A stretch of DNA of 64,000 nt. Origin: Mycobacterium gordonae. Lineage in GTDB: Bacteria; Actinomycetota; Actinomycetes; Mycobacteriales; Mycobacteriaceae. The position numbers and the translations under genes were made by a program. Position 1 is the first letter of the stretch; each line of letters opens with the position of its first letter. Where the stretch lies: assembly GCF_001417955.2 (NCBI RefSeq), contig NZ_LKTM01000383.1, forward strand, positions 58,192-122,191, in the 5' to 3' direction. Below are positions 43,166 through 51,546 of the stretch, piece after piece. The notes below the pieces were generated by a model that searched no databases, was not told the DNA's origin, and was given only the letters and a program-made list of their open reading frames with translations.

Positions 43166-43936
43166 TTACTTGGTCGGCGTTAACAGGCCGAGGTTGCCGT
43201 CGTGGCGGGGATACAACAATTGACCGCGACCGGTTTCCCGGTCGGTGTAGAACAGCAGGCGCAGGCTGTGTTCGCAGGCACGGCGTACTGCCTCGGATTC
43301 GCCCAAAGTGGGTGTGGCACGGGAATTCACGATCAGCGGCACCTGAGGTCCGGGCACCTCCGCCGACCAGGCCCACGCCGGCGGGAAGACATGCCGCTGC
43401 CGGGCCAGCCGCAGACCCGACGGCCCGGCCCGGTAGACCAGCGCGTCCTCGCCGGTTTCGGCGTCGGTGAACAGATGCGCGTCGTAGTCCATGCCGTCCA
43501 TCACCGCTACCGCCCGCAGGGGCGTGGTGCGTTGCAGCGCAACCGGTTTGCGGCGCGCCACCGAGGCGTCGCAGCCCACCGTCAATATCCGTCGCGTCGG
43601 ATCCGGCCATGGTCGAGGCCGCCACGGCGCAAGCATCCGGCGAATCTGGCCGTCGAGCCTGTCCAGTGCCGGCGACAACTCGTCGACGCCGGCGGTGACG
43701 GCGGCGATGCGTGCCGGGAGTTCGCCGACCGACAGGTTCACCTGCATGACCATCGGGCCGCGGCCACAAGTTCCCGTCTTGAGGCGTACCCGAGCGCCCC
43801 CGATGATCTCGTGAGAGGCCAGGACCTCACCGACCGCTTGCGCCACGCGGTCGGCCTGGGCGAGGGTGACCGGGCCGTCGGACGTCACGTCGACGTCCGG
43901 GAATTCCCGCACCGACCTCGCCTTGAGTGCCCTCAC
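43166..43936 (-). CDS. Rv0079-like dormancy-associated translation inhibitor
   Basis: A 256-residue protein related to M. tuberculosis Rv0079 (DATIN), with an N-terminal ribosome-hibernation-factor-like domain (REFPDVDVTSDGPVTLAQADRVAQAV) and a C-terminal region with two S30AE-C-type repeats (DYDAHLFTDAETGEDALVYRAG and LLFYTDRETGRGQLLYPRHDGNLGLL). It probably binds the 30S subunit under hypoxia. GTG at 43936 is chosen: AGAAAGGG precedes it, and the longer frame to 44008 crosses A/T-rich, unconserved sequence close to the DosR boxes. DosR-like boxes upstream and a desaturase directly downstream suggest hypoxia control of both. Confidence 0.85.
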   Translation of the reverse strand: MRALKARSVREFPDVDVTSDGPVTLAQADRVAQAVGEVLASHEIIGGARVRLKTGTCGRGPMVMQVNLSVGELPARIAAVTAGVDELSPALDRLDGQIRRMLAPWRPRPWPDPTRRILTVGCDASVARRKPVALQRTTPLRAVAVMDGMDYDAHLFTDAETGEDALVYRAGPSGLRLARQRHVFPPAWAWSAEVPGPQVPLIVNSRATPTLGESEAVRRACEHSLRLLFYTDRETGRGQLLYPRHDGNLGLLTPTK

Positions 43937-44014
43937 GCCGCGGCGACCCTTTCTCTTCTTTTCGCGACTTGGAATGCCGCGGAAAAAAGTTTCGCCGTCC
44001 GACGCCACCGTCAG

Positions 44015-44034
44015 ATAGAGCCGAAAGTCCCACC
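44015..44034 (-). promoter_or_regulatory. DosR-like box 2 (proximal)
   Basis: Read on the minus strand it begins GGTGGGACTTTCGGC. It matches about 12 of 20 positions of TTSGGGACTWWAGTCCCSAA, with an intact GGGACTTT half-site. It is 21 bp from box 1. Confidence 0.5.
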
Positions 44035-44035
44035 G

Positions 44036-44055
44036 GGAGTGGCTAAAGTCCCGAA
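44036..44055 (-). promoter_or_regulatory. DosR-like box 1 (distal)
   Basis: TTCGGGACTTTAGCCACTCC on the minus strand matches 15 of 20 positions of the DosR consensus TTSGGGACTWWAGTCCCSAA. It lies about 100 bp before the chosen start of the Rv0079-like gene, in the order expected for tandem DosR sites. Confidence 0.7.
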
Positions 44056-44126
44056 CGAATGCATGGGCGATAAATCCCCGTGGCGAACATCACATTCTGC
44101 CGCACCTGGGCGTATTATCCGGCCGC

Positions 44127-45482
44127 TTAAATCTGACTTTCCACCAGATACGGCGCCAGCGTCGACAATTTCTCGCAAGTCTCCTCGAATTCCCGCTCGG
44201 GATTCGAGGCTTCGATGACCCCGGCGCCCGCCCGCAGCCAGGTGCGGCCGTCGTGCTCGTAGGCGGCGCGCAGGGCCAATGCCGCATCGAGCGCACCATC
44301 GGCGGAAAACTTCACGACCGCGCCGGAATACAGGCCTCGCGGACCTTCGTCGAGACGCAGGATGGCCTCGACACCGTCGGCTTTGGGAATCCCCGAGGCG
44401 GTCACCGCCGGGAACAGTGTTTCCAGCGCGTCCATCCGGTCGCTGGACGGGTCCAGTCGCCCGGTGATGGTGGAACCGAGGTGCTGCACGCTCCCCCGCT
44501 CGCGCACCGCCATGAAGTCGACGACGGAAGCGGTGCCGGGCGCCGCGATCTCGGTGACCTCCTGCAACGAGGTGCGCACCGAGATGGCATGCTCCACAAT
44601 CTCTTTGGCATCTGACTGGAGGTCCTCGCGAGCCTGCTTGTCGGGCACGGCACCGCGTCCCAGCGCACGCGTGCCGGCCAGCGGCTCGGTGATCACCAGG
44701 CCGTCGGCCCGGACCGATGTGACGAGTTCCGGACTGTAACCCAGCGCGCGAATACCACCGAGCCGCAACAAGAACGAGCGCACCGGTGTGTTGTGCCGGC
44801 GACCGAGCCGATAGGTGGCCGGAAAATCAAGGGCGAACGGCACTTCCAGACAGCGAGACAGAATCACCTTGTGATAGCTGCCCGCGGCGATTTCATTCAC
44901 GGCGACCGCCACCCGGTTGCGGTAGCCGGACGGGTCGGCATACAGATCGACCGCGCGGGAGGGGCGCACCTCGCGCACCCCGGCCGCAAGCAACTCCTCC
45001 ACCGCCTCACGCTCGCGGGTTCCACCACCGACGAGCCGGATGTCGTCCCGGGTGATCGCGATGCGCAGCCGGGGCCAGAAGACCCGGGCCAGCGGAGTGT
45101 GCGGTGCCAGCCGCGTCTGCAGGCCGTACCGGTACACGCCGAATTCGAAAGCGACCCAGCCGAAAGCCTGGTCGGTCTCCAATAACAGCCGGTCAATCGC
45201 TTCCCCGAGCACGGCTCCCGGTCGGCCCGACCATTCTTGCCGGCGAGTCACGCCGTCGCGAACGACCCGCAGTTCGTCGCTGTCGAGTTCCACCATCGCC
45301 TGCACGCCGGCGGCAAGCTCCCACTGCCCGTCCTGCTCGTACAACAGGTACTCCTCGCCAACCGGCTCGACGAGCACCGCGGCCAGTTCAGCTGCGAGGT
45401 CGGCCGGTTCAACCCCGGCGGGAAGAGGTAGGCACAGCGACGCCGCGCCGACAGAACTGGTCTGCACACCGGCGTCCGTCAC
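44127..45482 (-). CDS. mbtI: Salicylate synthase MbtI
   Basis: A 451-residue chorismate-utilising enzyme that makes salicylate via isochorismate and lyase steps. Family motifs are present: YHKVILSR (with the catalytic Lys), LGYSPELVTSV, EPLAGTRALG (catalytic Glu), TLFPAVTASGIPK and the C-terminal AGAGVIEASNPEREFEETCEKL. The start GTG at 45482 appears to be leaderless: a -10-like TACATT lies exactly 7 bp upstream. The IdeR-like box overlaps that -10. It supplies MbtA. As in M. tuberculosis it is followed on the other strand by the Rv2387-type permease, here with a small extra gene between. Confidence 0.95.
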   Translation of the reverse strand: MTDAGVQTSSVGAASLCLPLPAGVEPADLAAELAAVLVEPVGEEYLLYEQDGQWELAAGVQAMVELDSDELRVVRDGVTRRQEWSGRPGAVLGEAIDRLLLETDQAFGWVAFEFGVYRYGLQTRLAPHTPLARVFWPRLRIAITRDDIRLVGGGTREREAVEELLAAGVREVRPSRAVDLYADPSGYRNRVAVAVNEIAAGSYHKVILSRCLEVPFALDFPATYRLGRRHNTPVRSFLLRLGGIRALGYSPELVTSVRADGLVITEPLAGTRALGRGAVPDKQAREDLQSDAKEIVEHAISVRTSLQEVTEIAAPGTASVVDFMAVRERGSVQHLGSTITGRLDPSSDRMDALETLFPAVTASGIPKADGVEAILRLDEGPRGLYSGAVVKFSADGALDAALALRAAYEHDGRTWLRAGAGVIEASNPEREFEETCEKLSTLAPYLVESQI

Positions 45483-45487
45483 GTAAG

Positions 45488-45506
45488 TAAATGTAGCCTA
45501 ACCTAT
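45488..45506 (-). promoter_or_regulatory. IdeR-type iron box over the mbtI promoter
   Basis: On the minus strand ATAGGTTAGGCTACATTTA matches 14 of 19 consensus positions. It includes the -10-like TACATT (45490-45495), so bound IdeR would block RNA polymerase directly. Confidence 0.8.
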
Positions 45507-45830
45507 TACAGGTTGCGCCACCCCCGGCACTTTTCGTCTGATGGACCGTTTACGCCTCATACCGAACTAAAAGGTGGCTCACATCCGGCTAGTCTCCGTG
45601 CCCAGGCCGGCGGACATCCGTTCCTGCTGGTAGGGACTGTAAAACGGCTCGAGGCCGCGAGCGCTATGTGACCGGTACACGCCAAACGTTTCCCCACCGT
45701 TCACCCCGCGTCCGCCGGCGTGACGGGTCGACAACTCCGTGCGCTCCTAGCATCTCAACGGAATCCGTGGGGGGTTCGCGGCCGTCACGGCCGTCACCTG
45801 GCCATCACCAAAAAGGGGAGGACCGTCCCA
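45507..45830. other. Gene-free stretch between mbtI and the 73-aa gene
   Basis: With the iron box, 348 bp lie between the two genes. A -10-like TAGTCT occurs at 45590-45595, which would give a leader of about 230 nt for the gene at 45831. I see no convincing ORF, hairpin or repeat in the leader. Confidence 0.4.
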
Positions 45831-46052
45831 ATGTTCGTCATCCGAATGACCGACGGTGAAGAGATCAAGGGCGACGTCGAGAACCTGACGTTCAACGAGG
45901 AGACCGGCGTGCTCACCGTGTGCACCGTCGACGGGTTCGAAGAGACCACCACGCACTACTCACCGGCGGCATGGCTCTCGGTGACGCACCGTAAGCGCGA
46001 CGTCGCAGTTGGCGGGGATGTCAAGTCATCGCGGCTGTCCTCTGTTCGCTGA
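45831..46052 (+). CDS. Small conserved-looking protein, unknown function
   Basis: A 73-residue acidic protein starting MFVIRMTDGEEIKGDVENLTF, with a middle block VLTVCTVDGFEETTTHYSPAAW and a basic tail. The alternation of hydrophobic and charged residues suggests a small beta-barrel-like fold. I do not recognise the family. ATG at 45831 has a very strong AAAGGGGAGGA ribosome site, which makes it a real gene; the upstream in-frame extension to 45720 is rejected for that reason. It is preceded by a long leader and followed by a 288-bp gap before the permease. Confidence 0.75.
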   Translation: MFVIRMTDGEEIKGDVENLTFNEETGVLTVCTVDGFEETTTHYSPAAWLSVTHRKRDVAVGGDVKSSRLSSVR

Positions 46053-46231
46053 CGCGACACGGAATCTCCCAGCGAATTAACAGGTAATTGGTACCTGGCC
46101 CACACAAATAAGGCCCAAAACGCCTTAGCCAGCGCACTTCTGCCTTTCGCTCGTTACGTCCGTGTTTCAGCAATCGCAACACCACGAAAACTGGGTCCAA
46201 AACGGCTGTTAGACGCAACATTCTGGGTGGC

Positions 46232-46252
46232 GCCCGGCATAGGCCCGGGCTA
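46232..46252. repeat. Short hairpin upstream of the permease gene
   Basis: GCCCGG and CCGGGC arms around a 7-nt loop in the 288-bp gap. It may be a transcript structure or terminator of the 73-aa gene; the evidence is weak. Confidence 0.3.
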
Positions 46253-46340
46253 AATTCGCACCGTTATCTGGAATGTGACGTGGTCGCCATGACGGTCAGT
46301 ACTTCCTTCGAATCGGCGCAGGATGCTCGAGAGGTGCTCA

Positions 46341-47594
46341 ATGCTGCACGAGTTCTGGGACAACTTCACCCACAACCTGTTCAAGCCTTTGCTGCTGTTC
46401 TTCTACTTCGGGTTCCTCATTCCGATCCTCAAGGTGCGTTTCGAGTTCCCCTACGTCATCTACCAGGGCCTGACCATGTACCTGCTGCTGGCCATCGGCT
46501 GGCACGGCGGCGAGGAACTCGCCAAGATCAACGCCTCCAGCATCGGTGTCATCGTGGGCTTCATGGTGCTCGGCTTCGTGCTGAACTTCGCGATCGGCGG
46601 GCTGGCCTACCTCCTGCTGAGCAGGCTGAAAGGGATGCGGGCAGTCGACAAGGCCACCGTCGCCGGTTACTACGGGTCGGACTCGGCCGGAACCTTCGCA
46701 ACCTGCGTCGCGGTCCTGACCGCCGTCAACATCGCCTTCAACGCCTACATGCCGGTGATGCTGGCCGTCATGGAGATTCCGGGCTGTCTGGTCGCCTTGT
46801 ACCTGGTGGCGCGCCTGCGGCACCGCGGCCTGGACGCAGCGGGCTACATGCCCGACGAAGCCGGCTACACCCCGCCGGTCAGGGCCGCGATCGGCCCCGG
46901 CACTCCCGCGAAGCCGGCACCCGGCCAGAGCCTGGATCAGGAGGCCGACCGAGCGGCGCTGCGCGCCACCGAGCTGGAGCGGGAACTCTCAATGGAGAAG
47001 CTGGACCATCCGGACTGGGAGCCCGACCAGAGCCCGCCGCGGCCGCGGGCCAAGCGGATACCGATCTTCTCCCGCGAGCTGTTTCAGGAGGTGTTCCTGA
47101 ACCCCGGACTGGTGCTGCTGATCGGCGGCATCGTCATCGGCCTGATCAGTGGGATGCAGGGGCAGAAGGTCGTAGCCGACGACGACCGCTTCTTCGTCCT
47201 GGCCTTCCAGGGCGTGCTGTGCCTGTTCCTGCTGGAGATGGGCATGACGGCTTCCCGCAAGCTCAAAGACCTGCGATCGGCCGGCCTCGGTTTCATCTTC
47301 TTCGGTCTGCTGGCGCCCAATCTCTTTGCCACGATTGGGATTGCGGTCGCCTGCACCTACGCCTCCCTCACCCACACCGACTTCAAGCCCGGCACCTACG
47401 TGCTGTTCGCGGTGCTGTGCGGCGCCGCTTCGTATATCGCTGTTCCGGCGGTGCAACGGCTGGCGATTCCCGAAGCCAGCCCGACGCTGCCGTTGGCCGC
47501 GTCCCTGGGGCTGACGTTCTCCTACAACGTCACCGTCGGGATTCCGCTCTACATCGAGATTGCGCGCATCTTCGAGCAGTGGTTCGGCGTCTGA
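46341..47594 (+). CDS. SbtA-type sodium-dependent bicarbonate transport permease (Rv2387-like)
   Basis: A 417-residue membrane protein of the SbtA (DUF897) family: ten or so hydrophobic helices in two repeats separated by a charged cytoplasmic loop (residues about 165-235, rich in Ala/Glu/Arg/Pro). Family stretches include LFFYFGFLIPILKVRFEFP, KATVAGYYGSDSAGTFATC and, in the second half, LLEMGMTASRKLKDLR and AVLCGAASYIAVPAVQRLAIPEASP. Cyanobacterial SbtA imports HCO3-; the mycobacterial substrate is untested. ATG at 46341 has GAGAGG 6 bp upstream, better than ATG at 46323. Location after mbtI and before hemW agrees with Rv2387. Confidence 0.85.
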   Translation: MLHEFWDNFTHNLFKPLLLFFYFGFLIPILKVRFEFPYVIYQGLTMYLLLAIGWHGGEELAKINASSIGVIVGFMVLGFVLNFAIGGLAYLLLSRLKGMRAVDKATVAGYYGSDSAGTFATCVAVLTAVNIAFNAYMPVMLAVMEIPGCLVALYLVARLRHRGLDAAGYMPDEAGYTPPVRAAIGPGTPAKPAPGQSLDQEADRAALRATELERELSMEKLDHPDWEPDQSPPRPRAKRIPIFSRELFQEVFLNPGLVLLIGGIVIGLISGMQGQKVVADDDRFFVLAFQGVLCLFLLEMGMTASRKLKDLRSAGLGFIFFGLLAPNLFATIGIAVACTYASLTHTDFKPGTYVLFAVLCGAASYIAVPAVQRLAIPEASPTLPLAASLGLTFSYNVTVGIPLYIEIARIFEQWFGV

Positions 47595-47602
47595 GGTGGA
47601 CG

Positions 47603-48775
47603 TCAGCCCAGCACGGTGCGCACGACCGCGTCGGCCAGTAGCCGGCCCCGGTCGCTGAGGACCAGGTGGTCGCCGACAGACTCCAGCAACCCATCGGCGA
47701 CCACCTGCTCGGCGCGTTCGCGTTCGGCGCCGCTCAGCCGAGCCACCGGTAACCCCTGGCGCAGCCGGATCTGCAGCAGCACCTCTTCGGTGTGCAGGGC
47801 GTCGGCACCCAGCTGCTCGAAGCCGGCCACCGGCAGCCCGCCGTCGGCGAGCCTGGACCCATAAGTGTTGGGGTGCTTGACATTCCACCACCGGACGTTG
47901 CCGACATGGCTGTGCGCGCCGGGTCCGGCGCCCCACCACTGACCGCGATCCCAGTAGCCCAGATTGTGGCGACACTCACCGCCGGGACGGGCCCAGTTGG
48001 ACACCTCGTACCACGCCATGCCGGCGGCCGAGAGACGCGCGTCGATCAACTCGTAGCGGTGCGCCAGCACGTCGTCGTCCGGCGGCTCGAGCTCTCCGCT
48101 GCGGACCCGCCTGGCCATCGCCGTGCCTTCCTCGACCACCAGCGCATAGGCCGACACGTGGTCGACACCCGTCTCCACCGCCGTGTCCACCGAGCGCAGC
48201 AGATCCTCATCGGATTCGCCGGGGGTGCCGTAGATCAGGTCCAGGCTGACGTGCTCGAAGCCCAGCTCGAGCGCCTCGCGGGCCGCCGCGGCGGACCGAT
48301 TGGGTGTATGCACCCGGTCCAGCACCCCCAGCAACCGGGGCACCACCGACTGCATGCCCAGCGACACCCGCGTGTATCCGGCCTCGCGGATCTCCTGGAA
48401 GAACTCCGGCCACGTCGACTCAGGATTGGCCTCGGTGGTGATCTCGGCACCGGGTGCCAGTGTGAAGTGATCGCGCACCATGTCCAGCAGCGTCGCCAGA
48501 CGCGTCCCGCCCAGCAATGAGGGGGTGCCGCCGCCCACGAACACCGTGTCCACCGTCGGGCCGCCGAGTCGGGCGGCCGCGCGCTCCAACTCGGTGCGCA
48601 GCGCCGTCAGCCAGGCGTCCGGGTTGACTCCGCCCAGTTCCGCCGGGGTGTAGGTGTTGAAGTCGCAGTACCCGCACCGGGTTATGCAGAACGGGACATG
48701 GACGTAGAGGCCGAACGGCCGTCCGGGGGTGGGCTGGATGGCCGGCAGTTCCACCGGCGCCTCGACAGGAGCCAT
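47603..48775 (-). CDS. hemW: HemW-type radical SAM heme chaperone (formerly HemN-like)
   Basis: A 390-residue radical SAM protein with the cluster motif CITRCGYC within PFCITRCGYCDFNTYTPAELGG, GGGTPSLL and the E-A-NPES pattern, and the C-terminal HemN domain (YEVSNWARPGGECRHNLGYW). The sequence between the first Cys motif and the N-terminus lacks the longer extension of true coproporphyrinogen oxidase HemN, pointing to HemW, which inserts heme. ATG at 48775 is used; an upstream ATG at 48790 is possible. It is convergent with the permease gene (8-bp gap) and corresponds to Rv2388c. rpfD and Rv2390c, its M. tuberculosis neighbours, are absent. Confidence 0.92.
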   Translation of the reverse strand: MAPVEAPVELPAIQPTPGRPFGLYVHVPFCITRCGYCDFNTYTPAELGGVNPDAWLTALRTELERAAARLGGPTVDTVFVGGGTPSLLGGTRLATLLDMVRDHFTLAPGAEITTEANPESTWPEFFQEIREAGYTRVSLGMQSVVPRLLGVLDRVHTPNRSAAAAREALELGFEHVSLDLIYGTPGESDEDLLRSVDTAVETGVDHVSAYALVVEEGTAMARRVRSGELEPPDDDVLAHRYELIDARLSAAGMAWYEVSNWARPGGECRHNLGYWDRGQWWGAGPGAHSHVGNVRWWNVKHPNTYGSRLADGGLPVAGFEQLGADALHTEEVLLQIRLRQGLPVARLSGAERERAEQVVADGLLESVGDHLVLSDRGRLLADAVVRTVLG

Positions 48776-48920
48776 GCCAAATCTTGGCACGGCGGCCCGG
48801 CTCGGGCCGTTTCCCAGGCTCTTCCCGGCTTCGTTTACCGAATCACCCAGGTTCGGCTCCTAATTTCAATCACTGTGAGAAGAATTTTGACCTGGTAACA
48901 ACGGTGGCAGGGATCCATGG

Positions 48921-48926
48921 CAGAAT
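48921..48926 (+). promoter_or_regulatory. -10-like element of the sulfite reductase operon leader
   Basis: CAGAAT lies exactly 7 bp before the GTG at 48934, which would make that codon the transcript start (leaderless). Confidence 0.5.
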
Positions 48927-48933
48927 GGCAGCC

Positions 48934-49026
48934 GTGACCGCCGCCAAGTCGAGCCCGCGAGTAGCGCTGGTGGTGCGACGGCATATCGACCTCAAGCGCG
49001 TTTGCAGCTGTTGCTGTCTGCCTTGA
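48934..49026 (+). CDS. Leaderless Cys-rich leader peptide upstream of nirA-cysH
   Basis: A 30-residue ORF beginning VTAAKSSPRVALVVRRH and ending KRVCSCCCLP: four cysteines in five codons just before the stop. The -10 spacing implies a leaderless GTG. In mycobacteria such poly-Cys leaderless short ORFs are known to act as cysteine-responsive attenuators of sulfur operons: ribosome stalling at Cys codons when cysteine is scarce exposes the downstream ribosome site. The stop is 112 nt before nirA, and the downstream genes all serve sulfate assimilation, so the assignment is well supported by context. Confidence 0.8.
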   Translation: MTAAKSSPRVALVVRRHIDLKRVCSCCCLP

Positions 49027-49138
49027 CGTCGTAGACCCAGCCCACCCGTACCACCTGCTGGCTGCCGGATCTGCGCCGCCGGAATCAACGGTGAGTTGCG
49101 CGCGTTCCAGCCGGCATGTTCCGAAGGAGAACTGCCCC

Positions 49139-50809
49139 ATGACCACTGCACGCCCCGCAAAGGCGCCCCGCAATGAGGGCCAGTGGGCGCTGGGCAATCG
49201 CGAGCCGCTGAACCCCAACGAGGAGATGAAGAAGGCCGGCGCGCCGCTCGAGGTGCGCGAGCGCATCGAGAACGTGTACGCCAAGGGCGGATTCGACAGC
49301 ATCGACAAGAGCGACCTGCGCGGGCGCTTCCGGTGGTGGGGCCTCTACACCCAGCGCGAACAGGGGTACGACGGCTCGTTCACCGGTGACGACAACGCCG
49401 ATCTGCTCGAGGCCAAGTACTTCATGATGCGGGTGCGGTGCGACGGCGGGGCGATCTCGACGGCCGCGTTGCGCACGCTCGGCGAGATTTCGACCGAGTT
49501 CGGCCGCGACACCGCCGACATCTCCGACCGGGAGAACATCCAGTACCACTGGATCCGGGTCGAGGACGTCCCGGAGATCTGGCGGCGCCTGGACGAGGTG
49601 GGACTGCAGACCACCGAGGCTTGCGGCGACTGCCCCCGTGTGGTGCTGGGCTCCCCGCTGGCCGGCGAGTCGCTGGACGAGGTCATCGACCCGACCTGGG
49701 CGATCGACGAGATCGTGCGCCGCTATATCGGCAAGCCCGAATACGCCGACCTGCCGCGCAAGTACAAGACCGCGATCTCGGGGCTACAGGACGTCGCGCA
49801 CGAGATCAACGACATCGCGTTCATCGGCGTCAACCACCCTGAGCACGGTCCCGGGCTGGATCTGTGGGTCGGCGGCGGACTGTCGACCAACCCGATGCTG
49901 GCCCAGCGACTCGGCGTGTGGGTTCCGCTCCAAGAGGTGCCCGAAGTGTGGGAGGCGGTGACGTCGATCTTCCGGGACTACGGGTACCGACGGCTGCGGG
50001 CCAAGGCGCGGCTGAAGTTCCTGGTCAAGGACTGGGGCGTCGAGAAGTTCCGTGAAGTTCTCGAGACCGAATACCTCAAGCGGCCGTTGATCGACGGCCC
50101 GGCGCCCGACCCGATCGCGCATCCGATCGACCACGTCGGCGTGCAGCGCACCAAGAACGGGCTCAATGCCATCGGGGCCTCCCCGATCGCCGGGCGGGTG
50201 TCCGGCACCATACTCACCGCGGTCGCCGAGCTCGCAGAGCGCGCCGGCTCCGACCGCATCCGCTTCACCCCCTACCAGAAACTGGTCCTCCTCGACGTTC
50301 CCGACGACAAGGTCGAAGAGACGGTTGCCGGGCTGGAAAGCCTTGGCCTGCAGGTGCGGCCGTCGCAGTGGCGGCGGAACTTGATGGCGTGCAGCGGAAT
50401 CGAGTACTGCAAGTTGTCCTTCGCCGAAACCCGGGTGCGCGCACAGTCTTTGGTGCCCGAGCTGGAGGGCAGGCTGGCAGACATCAACTCCCGCCTGGAC
50501 GTGCCGATCACCGTCAACATCAACGGCTGCCCCAACTCGTGCGCCCGAATCCAGATCGCCGACATCGGGTTCAAGGGCCAGATGGTCGACGACGGAGAAG
50601 GTGGCTCGGTCGAGGGCTTCCAGGTGCATCTGGGCGGCGGCCTCGGTCTGGACAGTGGATTCGGACGAAAACTGCGTCAGCACAAGGTCACCAGCGACGA
50701 GCTGGGCGACTACATCGATCGGGTGACCCGCAACTTCCTCAAACACCGCCACGAGGGCGAGCGCTTCGCGCAGTGGGCCGTCCGGGCCGAGGAGGACGAT
50801 TTGCGATGA
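49139..50809 (+). CDS. nirA: Ferredoxin-dependent sulfite reductase (NirA/SirA)
   Basis: A 556-residue siroheme and 4Fe-4S protein that reduces sulfite to sulfide. Cluster ligands are visible in TTEACGDCPRVV (first half) and INGCPNSCARIQIADIGFKG (Cx3C of the second pair), and the two-fold repeated ferredoxin-like halves are evident (RDTADISDRENIQYHWIRVEDV, RIRFTPYQKLVLLDV). ATG at 49139 follows GAAGGAGA. It corresponds to Rv2391. The stop overlaps cysH by 4 bp (ATGA). It is regulated, probably, by the Cys-rich leader peptide at 48934. Confidence 0.95.
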   Translation: MTTARPAKAPRNEGQWALGNREPLNPNEEMKKAGAPLEVRERIENVYAKGGFDSIDKSDLRGRFRWWGLYTQREQGYDGSFTGDDNADLLEAKYFMMRVRCDGGAISTAALRTLGEISTEFGRDTADISDRENIQYHWIRVEDVPEIWRRLDEVGLQTTEACGDCPRVVLGSPLAGESLDEVIDPTWAIDEIVRRYIGKPEYADLPRKYKTAISGLQDVAHEINDIAFIGVNHPEHGPGLDLWVGGGLSTNPMLAQRLGVWVPLQEVPEVWEAVTSIFRDYGYRRLRAKARLKFLVKDWGVEKFREVLETEYLKRPLIDGPAPDPIAHPIDHVGVQRTKNGLNAIGASPIAGRVSGTILTAVAELAERAGSDRIRFTPYQKLVLLDVPDDKVEETVAGLESLGLQVRPSQWRRNLMACSGIEYCKLSFAETRVRAQSLVPELEGRLADINSRLDVPITVNINGCPNSCARIQIADIGFKGQMVDDGEGGSVEGFQVHLGGGLGLDSGFGRKLRQHKVTSDELGDYIDRVTRNFLKHRHEGERFAQWAVRAEEDDLR

Positions 50810-51546
50810 GCCAGGCGCCCAAACTGACCGAAGACGAGCTGCGCGAGCTGGCGGCGCGCGGCGCGGCGGAACTCGCCGGCGCCGGCGCCATCGAGCTGCT
50901 GAAGTGGACCGAAGAAAACTTCGGCAACATCAACGGACCGCGCGGCTGGGCGACGTGCAACTACGTGGTGGCCTCCAACATGCAGGACGCGGTGCTGGTG
51001 GACATGGCGGCCAAGGTACGACCGGGTGTGCCGGTGATGTTCCTGGACACCGGATATCACTTCGTGGAGACCATCGGCACCCGTGACGCGGTCGAATCCG
51101 TCTACGACATCCGCGTCGTCAACGTCAACCCCGAGCACACGGTTGCCGAGCAGGACAAGCTGCTGGGCAAGGACCTGTTCGCCCGTGACCCCGGCGAGTG
51201 CTGCAGATTGCGCAAGGTCGCTCCGCTCGGCAAGGCGCTGCGCGGCTATTCGGCCTGGGTGACCGGCATCCGGCGGGTGGAAGCGCCGACCCGGGCCAAC
51301 GCCCCGCTAATCAGTTTCGACGAGGCGTTCAAGCTGGTGAAGGTCAATCCGCTGGCGGCCTGGTCGGACGAAGACATGCAGAACTACATCGACGAGCACG
51401 ACGTGTTGGTCAATCCCCTTGTCTACGAAGGTTATCCGTCGATCGGCTGCGCTCCCTGCACGGCCAAGCCAGTCGAGGGCGCCGACCCTCGTAGCGGACG
51501 CTGGCAGGGATTGTCGAAGACCGAGTGCGGTCTGCACGCGTCGTGA
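50806..51546 (+). CDS. cysH: Adenosine 5'-phosphosulfate reductase CysH
   Basis: A 246-residue APS reductase: the cluster-binding cysteines are present as ECCRLRK and GCAPCTAK (CC...CxxC), the substrate stretch TGIRRVEAPTR, and the catalytic Cys in the tail TECGLHAS. APS, not PAPS, is the expected substrate because of the 4Fe-4S cysteines. It overlaps nirA and the chelatase gene by 4 bp each (ATGA, GTGA). It corresponds to Rv2392. The long in-frame extension to 50368 runs through nirA and is rejected. Confidence 0.95.
   Translation: MSQAPKLTEDELRELAARGAAELAGAGAIELLKWTEENFGNINGPRGWATCNYVVASNMQDAVLVDMAAKVRPGVPVMFLDTGYHFVETIGTRDAVESVYDIRVVNVNPEHTVAEQDKLLGKDLFARDPGECCRLRKVAPLGKALRGYSAWVTGIRRVEAPTRANAPLISFDEAFKLVKVNPLAAWSDEDMQNYIDEHDVLVNPLVYEGYPSIGCAPCTAKPVEGADPRSGRWQGLSKTECGLHAS

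Noticed and set aside
42135..43769. 544-aa frame for the desaturase
   Set aside because: The first 200 residues are Arg/Gly-rich and run through the Rv0079-like gene in another frame; the desaturase starts at 43151.
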